A DNA stretch of 64,000 bases, from assembly GCF_003663845.1 (NCBI RefSeq), contig NZ_RCCA01000001.1, positions 2,480,001 through 2,544,000 of the forward strand, given 5' to 3'. The notes under the pieces were generated by a model. That model ran no database searches, was not told the origin of the DNA, and was given only the letters and a program-made list of their open reading frames with translations. This document shows, one piece after another, positions 26,679 to 34,449 of the stretch. Position 1 is the stretch's first letter. Every line of letters begins with the position of its first letter. The translations under genes were made by a program, and so were the position numbers. This stretch comes from Chryseobacterium sp. 7. Its GTDB lineage: Bacteria > Bacteroidota > Bacteroidia > Flavobacteriales > Weeksellaceae.

Positions 26679-28088
26679 ATGAAAAAAAAATTATTACCTC
26701 TTGCGGTACTTTTAAGTATTGCCATTGAAGGTCAGGTGGGTATTAATACCCTTACTCCACAAGCAACATTAGATGTAGTAGGAACTCCTGGTGTAACTAC
26801 CACTTTAGACGGGATCATTGCTCCCAGACTGACTGGAGATGAGCTACGTGCCAAAACTTACACAGGAACCCAGACTGGAGCTTTAGTATACGTTACAGAT
26901 GTTGATTCTGCACCACAGGGTCAAACTAAAAATGTAACTTCTACAGGGTATTTCTACTTCGATGGAACTCAGTGGGTAGCATCAAACGGGACTTCCGGAA
27001 AAACAGCCAGCTGGTCACTTTATGGAAATTCAAATACAACAGCGGGAATTAATTTTTTAGGAACTACAGATAATACAGATCTACTTTTTAAGAGAAATAA
27101 TACCCAAGCCGGATTATTGAGTATTGCCAATACAGCATTAGGGGTTAATTCTTTTAATTCAACTGCAACAGGGGGTTCCAATACGTCTATTGGCTCATTC
27201 AGCCTGTTCAGTAATACTTCAGGATCATCCAATACTTCTATTGGAGAGTCTTCTCTCAGAACCAATACACAGGGTATCAATAATACAGCCAGTGGAGTTC
27301 AGGCATTACAAAGCAACACCATTGGTTCCAACAATACAGCTAATGGATTGCAAACGCTGCAAAGTAACACCATAGGAATGTCTAATACCGCCAATGGATA
27401 TCAGACCATGCAGAGCAATGTGTCCGGAAACTTTAATAATGCCAGTGGATATCAGGCATTGCAGGGAAATAATTCCGGAAATAATAATACAGCAAGCGGG
27501 TACCAGGCTCTACAAAGCAATAACACAGGATCTAATAATTCCGGGATCGGTTCACAGGCTCTCTTCAGTAACACAACTGGCAGTCGAAATACAGCTATAG
27601 GAAATTTAGCCGGAGGCAACCTTACTACAGGAAATAATAATATTGCGATTGGCAACGCCACCGATTTTGTATCCGCAAACGCTTCTAATCAAATGAATAT
27701 CGGAAATATGATTTTTGGCACGGGGCTGTCAGGTAGTATTACAACGCCTGAAGGCTATATTGGGATTGGTAATTCTTCACCTGCCAGCACATTACAGGTT
27801 TCAGGTTCATTTGGAGCCTCCATTACCACAAAATCATCGGGGATATTGGATGCAACGAACAATACCGTTATCGTTACGGGAGGAATTGGGCTGCCTACGG
27901 CTTCGGACTCTAAAGGGCGTATCTATCATATTTATTTAGGAACTTCTTCCGCAATTACCATTACAGGAAACATCTCCTACCTGGGAAGTACCAGCAGCAG
28001 CTGGGTATTGGATAATACTGTCGGAAACAGGGGAATTACACTACAAAGTGACGGCACAAACTGGGTAGTGATCGGAAGAGCCAATTAA
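26679..28088 (+). CDS. Surface fibre-like protein with nine 17-residue YadA-head-type repeats
   Basis: I start at the ATG at 26679, which opens the signal peptide (MKKKLLPLAVLLSIAIEGQ); a longer frame from 26631 gives an unlikely N-terminus. The mature chain starts VGINTLTPQATLDVVG. Nine 17-residue repeats of the type N-T-x-G-x-N-N-T-A-x-G-x-Q-A-L-Q-S follow (27162-27620). They resemble the left-handed beta-roll of trimeric autotransporter heads (Hep/Hag family). IGIGNSSPASTLQVSG follows the repeats, and the C-terminus is beta rich without a type IX sorting domain that I can see. It is probably exported and self-associating; an adhesion role is inference. Confidence 0.8.
   Translation: MKKKLLPLAVLLSIAIEGQVGINTLTPQATLDVVGTPGVTTTLDGIIAPRLTGDELRAKTYTGTQTGALVYVTDVDSAPQGQTKNVTSTGYFYFDGTQWVASNGTSGKTASWSLYGNSNTTAGINFLGTTDNTDLLFKRNNTQAGLLSIANTALGVNSFNSTATGGSNTSIGSFSLFSNTSGSSNTSIGESSLRTNTQGINNTASGVQALQSNTIGSNNTANGLQTLQSNTIGMSNTANGYQTMQSNVSGNFNNASGYQALQGNNSGNNNTASGYQALQSNNTGSNNSGIGSQALFSNTTGSRNTAIGNLAGGNLTTGNNNIAIGNATDFVSANASNQMNIGNMIFGTGLSGSITTPEGYIGIGNSSPASTLQVSGSFGASITTKSSGILDATNNTVIVTGGIGLPTASDSKGRIYHIYLGTSSAITITGNISYLGSTSSSWVLDNTVGNRGITLQSDGTNWVVIGRAN
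27162..27620 (+). repeat. 51-bp coding tandem repeats
   Basis: Nine consecutive 51-bp units each encode a 17-residue repeat. The inner copies are most alike (GYQALQS and GLQTLQS endings). The N and T richness and regular unit length suggest growth by duplication. Confidence 0.85.
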
Positions 28089-28116
28089 AAAGGCCACTCT
28101 TACCAAATAATTAATT

Positions 28117-28146
28117 AAGGCTTGGATTTTATAATCCGAGCCTTTC
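28117..28146 (+). terminator. Terminator after the fibre protein gene
   Basis: AAGGCTTGGATT and AATCCGAGCCTT pair over 12 bp with one G-U and a 4-nt loop; a short T/C run follows. Confidence 0.7.
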
Positions 28147-28231
28147 TTCAATAAGAAACATAAAAACTGGCAAAAAAACATATTGTTTCCGGATGAAAAA
28201 TGAATCATTTTTCTGATGTAAAAAACAAAAC

Positions 28232-28253
28232 AGGATGACACTCTTGCCATCCC
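28232..28253 (-). terminator. Terminator after the GLPGLI gene
   Basis: On the minus strand, GGGATG and CATCCT form a 6-bp stem followed by TTTTGTTTTTT. Confidence 0.55.
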
Positions 28254-28277
28254 GCTGATATTAGAAAATATATAATT

Positions 28278-29168
28278 TTACTTGAACAGATCCGGTTCTA
28301 TTTTATTGTTGTTTTTTAATTGATCTTCTTTTGCTCTTTTTTCAATGTTTCGATACATTTCATTTACATCAATACTTTTTCCATCCTGATTTTTCATTTG
28401 CACTACAGCTCCCGCAGGAAGAGTACTCATGGTCTGCTTCATATCCTTTGTAGGATCCAGCAGATAATCTTTCCATGCTTTTTTAAACTGCTTTTTGCTT
28501 ATCTCTATTTCTTTACCTCCAAAACCTATGGTAGTAAGGCCGGGTATCTGAATATCTTCCTGTGAAGCAGCTTCTGTTTTCTTGTTACCGATCAGGGTCA
28601 TTATATGAGAGCCTGTTTTATCCTCAATTTTAACAATAAGCCCTGGCAATCCATAGAATTTATAAGGACCATCCTGGAAAGGAATATCTGTAGAAAACCA
28701 CGCTATCCAACTTCTTCCTCCATAATTGATGGTTGCTTTCTGGGTATTATACTCCCCTATTTTCTGCTTTTCGGGAAGAATTTTCCATTCAGGCTTTTGA
28801 TCTTCCGGCATTTTATAACTGGTATTTCCAATGTTTTCTGAGAATGAAACACTGTAATCCGGATACTTTTTTATAACCGTTGAGGAAATTGTACCGGGCT
28901 TTATGTTTCTTTTGATATTAATACTGCCTCCAAATCCTCCCTTCATCTGCTTGGCAATATCAGCTTTTGTTGTTGAATCTGCTACAAACTTTTCACGGCT
29001 ATAATATTTTGATCCGTTTTTATCAATGTCCAGAAACATAACATCACTTTTCACATCTGCTTTATTGGTAGAATCAGAGATGTATTTATAATCGTAAAAG
29101 AATCTGTTAACCTGTGCGTTGGCAAACACTCCTAAAAATGCTAATAAAATCAAATATTTTTTTCCCAT
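28278..29168 (-). CDS. GLPGLI family secreted protein
   Basis: The 296 residues start with a signal peptide (MGKKYLILLAFLGVFANAQ). The middle holds the name-giving motif in YGLPGLIVKIED, preceded by ATINYGGRSWIAWFSTDIPF. The GLPGLI family is a Bacteroidota-specific exported family with unknown function. It lies downstream of blaI-blaR1-like genes in the same direction, but a strong hairpin terminator stands in the 63-bp gap, so joint transcription depends on read-through. The C-terminal part is Lys/Asn rich. Confidence 0.88.
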   Translation of the reverse strand: MGKKYLILLAFLGVFANAQVNRFFYDYKYISDSTNKADVKSDVMFLDIDKNGSKYYSREKFVADSTTKADIAKQMKGGFGGSINIKRNIKPGTISSTVIKKYPDYSVSFSENIGNTSYKMPEDQKPEWKILPEKQKIGEYNTQKATINYGGRSWIAWFSTDIPFQDGPYKFYGLPGLIVKIEDKTGSHIMTLIGNKKTEAASQEDIQIPGLTTIGFGGKEIEISKKQFKKAWKDYLLDPTKDMKQTMSTLPAGAVVQMKNQDGKSIDVNEMYRNIEKRAKEDQLKNNNKIEPDLFK

Positions 29169-29187
29169 AGTTATTTTAAATGGTATT

Positions 29188-29222
29188 AAAAAGGCTTTGT
29201 CAATTTCAGATTGGCAAAGCCT
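29188..29222 (-). terminator. Hairpin terminator between the blaR1-like gene and the GLPGLI gene
   Basis: AGGCTTTGTCAAT at 29192-29204 and ATTGGCAAAGCCT at 29210-29222 pair over 13 bp (one G-U) around a 5-nt loop. On the minus strand a T5 run follows. It ends about 20 bp before the GLPGLI ATG. Confidence 0.8.
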
Positions 29223-29231
29223 GATAAAACT

Positions 29232-31133
29232 TTATTTCTTTGTCTCGATTCTCACTTCCCCTTGCTTAAGATCTCCATTCTTCTGAGTATTGACATTTAC
29301 TCTCGAGATATTCTTTGTATCTAATGAGTTCACATCATTCTGAGAAACTTCTCTTCCGTCAATGTAATATTTATAATTTACGTCATCAGTACCGGATATT
29401 TTAAACTTCTTCACCCCATTCATTGCAATGTTTCCGTTACCGTCTTTTTTGATAAAATCTGCATTCATTACGATAACTCCAGGTGAACCGCTGGTTACTT
29501 TAATAAAGGTACCATCTCTGAAGCTGGCTGATCTTTTTTCGGCTTCTGCACGGGCTTTTTCAACGTCTCTTCGGATTTTGTCCCCATCAATCCTGATTCT
29601 TTCACCTTCTACTCTTATTCTCTCTCCTTCAGCTCTGGCTCTGTCACCTTCCATTCGTGCCTTGTCTCCCTCTGTTCTGGCTTTGGTTGCTTCGGCCATA
29701 GCTTTTTTAGCTTCTGCCATGGCTTTTCGAACCTCCTCTTTTTCTTTGGAGCTGAGATCTTTATAATAAACTGTATTATTATTTTTAAAATAAACTTTAT
29801 ATCCTTTAGGCTCAGAAGGAGGTGTTGGCGGCGTTGGAGGTGTCGGAGGAACAAACTGCTTTGCTACTTTTGCGGCTTCTTTTCCCGCTTTTTTTGCTGC
29901 TCTTTCTATTTTACGAAGCTCTTTTTTGCTAAGAGGTTCCATATTTTCGAGCTCCTTCATCTGATTTTTCCATTCTGCAGAATTGAAATACTGATCAACT
30001 TCAACTTTTGAGGCAATCTCTCCTATTTCTGATGCCAGATTGCTTATTTCTTCTATTTTATCACTGAAAAGATCACTTTCAGGATCCAAACCTTTCAGCT
30101 CTTTCTCTTTTTCTTTTATCTTCTTTTCAAGACCTGCAATTTTTGTATGGTCTTCAGGTGATACGGTTTTCAGCTCTGCAATTTTTTCCTGACCAGATTT
30201 TTCAGGTCTTATTGTATCTTTCTTGATTTCTGAAACTGCTTTTGTTATAGAAAGATTGGTTTCTTCAATTTCTCTATTTTTAGCATTTACCAGATAAGCA
30301 AAAGCTATAGAGAATACTACCGGCAATGCAAAAATTCTTCGCGCATATCCGAATTTGGTTTTTGGTTTTTGTAACATCTTAAGTCTTTTTTTAAGGTTTG
30401 AACTTAGAAACGGACTGGTAACAGGCAACTGTGTTCCGGAAAAGTGGCTTGCTAAAAGCATCTGCGCAAATGCTTTGGTGTCCGATTGTTTTACGGCTTT
30501 TTTATCAGCCAGATATTCGTGGATTAAATTAATTTCTCTTTTAATGAGATGAAAAAACGGGTTGAACCAGAAAATAGAGGTAATAATCTCGATAAAGATT
30601 TTATCAAAAGAGTGTTTCTGTTCAATATGTACCATTTCATGCTTTAAAATCTGTTTTCCGATATCAGAATGCAGGGTGATTGTATTCTTCCAGAACAGGT
30701 TTTTAAAGTAGGAAAATGGAGCTTCGGTAAGGTCTGTACGGTAAAAGTTGATCCCGTCAAAACTTTCTTTCTGAAATTGGTTTTTAAACTGCTGGATTTT
30801 GAAAACCCCATACAGCAGCTTTCCTAAAAAATAGAAAGAAACCAGTCCCAGAGCTGAAAAAATAATGTTAAAATAAAGGTTACCATTGTCTATGTTTTTT
30901 TCTGTGTTAAAATTCTGAATCTTATCAAGAAGCATATACATATCATTATTTACCTCTATCGTAAAATCGTCTACTCTGATGAGTGGCAGCAAAAGTGAGA
31001 TCACAATGGCGGCCAACAGATAAAATCTGTTATAATGATGGAATGTCTTGTCCTTTAAAGACAACTGGTAGTACAAAAATGTTACACCCGAACATAAAAT
31101 AACTTTCCCAAAGTATAAAAGTATTGCTTCCAT
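29232..31133 (-). CDS. BlaR1-like M56 family membrane metallopeptidase with a long heptad-repeat tail
   Basis: The product is a signal-transducing membrane protease of 633 residues. Transmembrane segments lie at about 5-24, 36-53, 88-108 and 265-284. The cytoplasmic gluzincin site is HEMVH at 165-169 with HEYLAD at 205-210. There is no penicillin-binding sensor domain; instead the part after the last helix is a long coiled coil, a proline run (PPTPPTPPTPP) and seven exact 7-residue repeats (TEGDKAR, MEGDRAR, AEGERIR and so on, 487-535). The tail ends in YYIDGREVSQNDVNSLD, which resembles a TonB plug motif. It follows blaI by 5 bp and presumably relieves BlaI repression when a signal arrives. 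Confidence 0.88.
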   Translation of the reverse strand: MEAILLYFGKVILCSGVTFLYYQLSLKDKTFHHYNRFYLLAAIVISLLLPLIRVDDFTIEVNNDMYMLLDKIQNFNTEKNIDNGNLYFNIIFSALGLVSFYFLGKLLYGVFKIQQFKNQFQKESFDGINFYRTDLTEAPFSYFKNLFWKNTITLHSDIGKQILKHEMVHIEQKHSFDKIFIEIITSIFWFNPFFHLIKREINLIHEYLADKKAVKQSDTKAFAQMLLASHFSGTQLPVTSPFLSSNLKKRLKMLQKPKTKFGYARRIFALPVVFSIAFAYLVNAKNREIEETNLSITKAVSEIKKDTIRPEKSGQEKIAELKTVSPEDHTKIAGLEKKIKEKEKELKGLDPESDLFSDKIEEISNLASEIGEIASKVEVDQYFNSAEWKNQMKELENMEPLSKKELRKIERAAKKAGKEAAKVAKQFVPPTPPTPPTPPSEPKGYKVYFKNNNTVYYKDLSSKEKEEVRKAMAEAKKAMAEATKARTEGDKARMEGDRARAEGERIRVEGERIRIDGDKIRRDVEKARAEAEKRSASFRDGTFIKVTSGSPGVIVMNADFIKKDGNGNIAMNGVKKFKISGTDDVNYKYYIDGREVSQNDVNSLDTKNISRVNVNTQKNGDLKQGEVRIETKK

Positions 31134-31138
31134 AGGTC

Positions 31139-31504
31139 TTAGTCTTTCTTTTTGAGTTCATCCAATAGCATCTCAAGATCTTCTACCGTCATTTCATTTT
31201 TTTCTACCAGAAATGAAACGGCACTTTTATAAGAACCTTTAAAATAGTTTTTCACAAGGCTCTTCATGGTTTTCCCGGAGTACTGTTCTTTTGAAACCAG
31301 CGGAAAATACTCATGCTGTCTTCCGTGTACAAGATAGTCTACAAATTCTTTATCCTTCAATACTTTTAAAATGGTAGAAACTGTATTGGTATGTGGTTTA
31401 GGTTCCGGGAAAAGATCAAGCACATCCTTTAGGAAGCCTTTTTCTAATTTCCACAAATACTGCATTACCTGTTCTTCTGCTTTTGTTAGAGTCTGAATTT
31501 TCAT
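31139..31504 (-). CDS. BlaI/MecI/CopY family repressor
   Basis: This is a 121-residue winged-helix dimeric repressor. I take the ATG at 31504 (MKIQTLTKAEEQVMQYLWKL), the standard family start; the longer frame begins with TTG. The recognition region is HTNTVSTILKVLKDKEFVDY, followed by the C-terminal dimer helix with the usual K-rich end. In BlaI regulation the partner M56 protease triggers cleavage of the repressor; the M56 gene is 5 bp downstream. Its own promoter is overlapped by two dyads likely to be operators. Confidence 0.92.
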   Translation of the reverse strand: MKIQTLTKAEEQVMQYLWKLEKGFLKDVLDLFPEPKPHTNTVSTILKVLKDKEFVDYLVHGRQHEYFPLVSKEQYSGKTMKSLVKNYFKGSYKSAVSFLVEKNEMTVEDLEMLLDELKKKD

Positions 31505-31554
31505 ATCCTGTTCATTTATCAATTAAAGTGATATACAATCATCCAATTCATATC

Positions 31555-31568
31555 ACTAATAAATTAGT
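31555..31568. promoter_or_regulatory. Dyad in the blaI promoter region
   Basis: ACTAAT and ATTAGT are perfect arms separated by AA. It lies just downstream of the predicted -7 box and fits an operator position. Confidence 0.45.
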
Positions 31569-31570
31569 TA

Positions 31571-31602
31571 TACAAATGTAGAAATAAAAATGAATCAAAC
31601 AA
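31571..31602 (-). promoter_or_regulatory. Predicted blaI promoter with overlapping TACA-TGTA operator
   Basis: On the minus strand, TTG at 31602-31600 is followed after 19 bp by TACATTTG at 31580-31573. The box is part of TACAAATGTA at 31571-31580, whose TACA/TGTA arms match the half-site type known for BlaI/MecI operators. Confidence 0.55.
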
Positions 31603-31962
31603 CTATTTTTTTAGTGATAAAACGTTTAAAAACACAATGTATTGATAATCAACAACATAAAAATAGTTAAAATTTATTAAATTTTTAATGAATGGAATTA
31701 TTGAGTGTCTATTTTACATAAAATCATTCACTGGGGTTATTATTTTGCACTAAAAGTACCTACTTATTTTTGGTCTTTAATCAATCTGAAAAAATTCTTG
31801 TCAATGTTTAGAACCTTGAAGGATAAATGCGGATCAAAGAAAAAAGACTAAAAAAATTCATAATCACAAATGTCAGATTCAAAGTAAAATTTGTCCTATT
31901 GATCAAATTTTTAGAAAAACATACATCAAAAACTCCTGAAATTTGAATAAAAACAAAGAGAT

Positions 31963-32919
31963 ATGAATCGTTTTTTGAAAAAACTTAATACAAAAAATAT
32001 CCTGATTCTTGTGCTTGCAGTTTTTATTGGAATCCAGTTTTACAGACCTGAAATTGTGCAAAAGCCTATAACTGGTGAGATTCATGTTCCCAGTGATGTA
32101 AGGGCAATACTGCAGCGATCATGTTTCGACTGCCATTCTAATCAGACCGATCTGAAGTGGTTTGATCAGATTGCTCCGGCATACTGGCTGGTAGCAGATC
32201 ATATTAAAAAAGGAAAAGAGGGACTGAATTTCTCTGAATGGGATAAACTGGCTCCCCCAGCACAAAATGCAAAACTTTGGGAAGCTTTTAACCAGATTAA
32301 TCTGAAAGCAATGCCTCTAAAAAGCTATGAATTACTGCATCCTGAAGCTAAACTTTCTGAAAATGATATCCGCATTCTGAAAAATTATGTGACTTCTCTT
32401 GCCCCTAAACAAAAAATGGATACAGCAAAGGTTTCTGCTTATAACAAACAACTTAAGCAACTTAATACAACTTATACAGAAACATCTAAATCATTGTTTC
32501 CCACTGCGCTGAACGGAATCAGCTATATTCCTGATTATAAAAACTGGAAGCCGATAAGTTCTACAGAGAGATTTGATAATGGGACAATGCGTATCATATT
32601 CGGGAATGATATTGCTGTAAAGGCGGCAAAAGAACATAAAACCAACCCATGGCCAGACGGAACCATATTGGCAAAAGTAGCCTGGGACCAAATTATTGAC
32701 AGTGACGGAAATGTCACTACCGGAGCCTTCAAGCAAGTGGAATATATGATTAAGGATTCTAAAAAATTCGCCTCTACAAAAGGATGGGGATGGGCAAGAT
32801 TTTTATCTCCTAAACTGGAACCCTATGGAAAAACAGCAGACTTTGCCAACGAATGCATCAGCTGCCACCGCCCTATGAAAGACAATGACTTTGTATTTAC
32901 CTCTCCTATTAACCATTAA
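31963..32919 (+). CDS. Haem-binding domain plus cytochrome P460-type protein
   Basis: The 318-residue exported or membrane-anchored cytochrome has one N-terminal hydrophobic helix (about 12-28). The first half is a haem-binding domain with C54-F-D-C57-H58, followed by WFDQIAPAYWLVADHI. The second half resembles the cytochrome P460 family and ends with C298-I-S-C301-H302 close to the C-terminus. Two c-type haems are therefore expected, placed on the outer side of the inner membrane. A role in electron transfer or in oxidising a small nitrogen compound or peroxide is family inference. It is followed by a lipoprotein gene after 3 bp. Confidence 0.85.
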   Translation: MNRFLKKLNTKNILILVLAVFIGIQFYRPEIVQKPITGEIHVPSDVRAILQRSCFDCHSNQTDLKWFDQIAPAYWLVADHIKKGKEGLNFSEWDKLAPPAQNAKLWEAFNQINLKAMPLKSYELLHPEAKLSENDIRILKNYVTSLAPKQKMDTAKVSAYNKQLKQLNTTYTETSKSLFPTALNGISYIPDYKNWKPISSTERFDNGTMRIIFGNDIAVKAAKEHKTNPWPDGTILAKVAWDQIIDSDGNVTTGAFKQVEYMIKDSKKFASTKGWGWARFLSPKLEPYGKTADFANECISCHRPMKDNDFVFTSPINH

Positions 32920-32922
32920 GCT

Positions 32923-33396
32923 ATGAAGAATCTGATTGTTTATTTAATAATATGCGTATTTGTTGTGAGCTGCAATTCCAAAAAACAATACGAGCCTGTG
33001 AATCAAAACGCTTCCCTTCCTGAAAGCTTTGATTTTAATGCCATGAACTTAAAGGTGGTAACCTCTTCAATCAACCATAAAAAACAGACCATGATGACGC
33101 TTTACGGAACTGATTCAGCAATTGATGATTTCAAGAATAGTGCTGGAAAGGTAGAAAGTCAAGAAAAAATATTGGCACTGGTTACCTGGTCACAGAAGGA
33201 AGATCCCTACTGGTACGGAGCCAAAATTCCCGATAATTTATTGTCAGTAGAAATTATTAAAAGCCGGCAGCCATTCTCGCAAAATTCAGGTATTGTGTAT
33301 CAAAAATATGAAGGAAAAGAACTTAAAAAAGTTAATGCAGACGGAACAGACAGAATCCGTACAATTCTGGGTATGAAGCCTTCAATAATGCCTTAG
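32923..33396 (+). CDS. Small lipoprotein of unknown function, possible P460-like fold
   Basis: The 157 residues have a lipoprotein signal peptide with Cys17 in the lipobox (VFVVSCNSKK). There is no CxxCH motif. ILALVTWSQKEDPYWYGAKI in the middle resembles the core strand of P460-like proteins, but I would not assert the fold. It lies 3 bp behind the dihaem protein gene, so it is surely translated from the same mRNA and may be its partner. Confidence 0.7.
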   Translation: MKNLIVYLIICVFVVSCNSKKQYEPVNQNASLPESFDFNAMNLKVVTSSINHKKQTMMTLYGTDSAIDDFKNSAGKVESQEKILALVTWSQKEDPYWYGAKIPDNLLSVEIIKSRQPFSQNSGIVYQKYEGKELKKVNADGTDRIRTILGMKPSIMP

Positions 33397-33451
33397 CAAA
33401 GAAATTTGAAATCAAAACATTAAAAAATAATATTCATTAAAACTATTAAAA

Positions 33452-34345
33452 ATGGAAAAATTTACATTCAGTTCAAGCCTGGTCACAGGATGTATTTCAG
33501 CTGCATTACTGCTTTTCACTTCTGTTGCCTGTTCAAAGGATAATCAGGACGAGTCATCTGATCCTGCCGTTAAAGAAGTACAATTGAGAAATGATGCCAG
33601 CCTTGGCAGTGTTCTGACCGATAAAGAGGGGCATACTCTTTATTATTTTGCAAACGATGCCACCGCTACCAACAATTGTACCGGCGGATGCGAACCGGTA
33701 TGGCCTGTCTTCAATGTAGACAACCTTTCTGCGGAAAAACTGGGCTCAGGATTAGAGCTTTCGGATTTTACTACGATAACAACAGGTTCGGGGAAAAAGC
33801 AGGTTACTTACAAAGGAAGACCTCTTTATTACTATGCACCTTTAGTGAACGGAACCAACGTAAAAGAAGATGCGGGGAAAACCGGTGGAGAAAATATCGG
33901 AGGTGTATGGTTTGTAGCAAAACCTGATTACACCATTATGCTTACTAATGCACAATTTGTAGGACATGACGGAAAAAACTACACTTCCACTTATACGGAA
34001 GGTACAGGAAAGACATTGTATTTTACAGATGCGAAAGGAGTAACCCTGTACACCTTTAAGAATGATAAGCAAAATAAGAATAATTTCACTGCTTCTGACT
34101 TCTCAAATAATGGAGTGTGGCCAATTTATGAAACGGATAAAATTGTAGTTCCTTCCGGATTAGATAAAGCACTTTTCGGGTCTATTACCGTATTTGGAAG
34201 AAAACAGCTTACGTATAAAGGATGGCCGCTTTACCGTTTTGGTCAGGATAATATGGTGATGGGATCTAATAAAGGGGTTTCATTTCCTGCTCCGGGCGGG
34301 ATCTGGCCTGTACCTGTGAAAAATATGGCAGCAGCTATGCCTTAA
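33452..34345 (+). CDS. Lipoprotein with secreted-lipoprotein repeats (COG4315 type)
   Basis: The 297-residue lipoprotein has its lipobox cysteine in SVACSKDN. It contains two copies of a repeat pair: GHTLYYFANDATATNNCTGG with CEPVWPVF, then KGRPLYYYA, and again GVTLYTFKNDK with NGVWPIYE, then KGWPLYRFG. This is the PF03640/COG4315 repeat of unknown function. The W/Y-rich motifs and paired cysteines suggest a small ligand or redox partner. It is the third gene of the operon and ends 26 bp before a stem-loop terminator. Confidence 0.85.
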   Translation: MEKFTFSSSLVTGCISAALLLFTSVACSKDNQDESSDPAVKEVQLRNDASLGSVLTDKEGHTLYYFANDATATNNCTGGCEPVWPVFNVDNLSAEKLGSGLELSDFTTITTGSGKKQVTYKGRPLYYYAPLVNGTNVKEDAGKTGGENIGGVWFVAKPDYTIMLTNAQFVGHDGKNYTSTYTEGTGKTLYFTDAKGVTLYTFKNDKQNKNNFTASDFSNNGVWPIYETDKIVVPSGLDKALFGSITVFGRKQLTYKGWPLYRFGQDNMVMGSNKGVSFPAPGGIWPVPVKNMAAAMP

Positions 34346-34371
34346 TTTTGTGTTTTTATAGAAATCTAAAT

Positions 34372-34412
34372 GCTAAATAGCGGTCGTGCTGCCGTACCGT
34401 TATTTAGCTTTT
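34372..34412 (+). terminator. Terminator after the lipoprotein operon
   Basis: GCTAAATAGCGGT at 34372-34384 and ACCGTTATTTAGC at 34396-34408 pair over 13 bp (one G-U) around an 11-nt loop, followed by T4. It separates the P460 operon from the two-component operon. Confidence 0.75.
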
Positions 34413-34413
34413 G

Positions 34414-34421
34414 TATCTTTG
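34414..34421 (+). promoter_or_regulatory. Predicted -7 box of the LytS/LytTR operon
   Basis: TATCTTTG lies 29 bp before the kinase ATG and immediately after the upstream terminator, so the regulators have their own promoter. Confidence 0.5.
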
Positions 34422-34449
34422 TTATTGCTTAACTGCCTGATTTTTATTT

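Larger units (their letters stand above)
31523..31962. other. Divergent 440-bp intergenic region
   Basis: No gene is supported. Its left part holds the blaI control sites. The right part is AT rich and contains TTATTATTTTGCAC near 31738-31751, which resembles CTACTATTTTGCC near 36300 upstream of the Crp/Fnr gene. It must contain the start of the plus-strand P460 operon, but no clear TAnnTTTG box was found. Confidence 0.4.

Noticed and set aside
29428..29766. A 112-codon frame antisense to the M56 protease
   Set aside because: It is the mirror of the heptad repeats (SPS and ALS repeats) in the other strand, with no start signal.
29232..31504. A beta-lactam resistance regulator pair (blaI-blaR1)
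   Set aside because: No penicillin-binding domain is present in the sensor and no beta-lactamase gene stands beside it, so the name is used only for the family.
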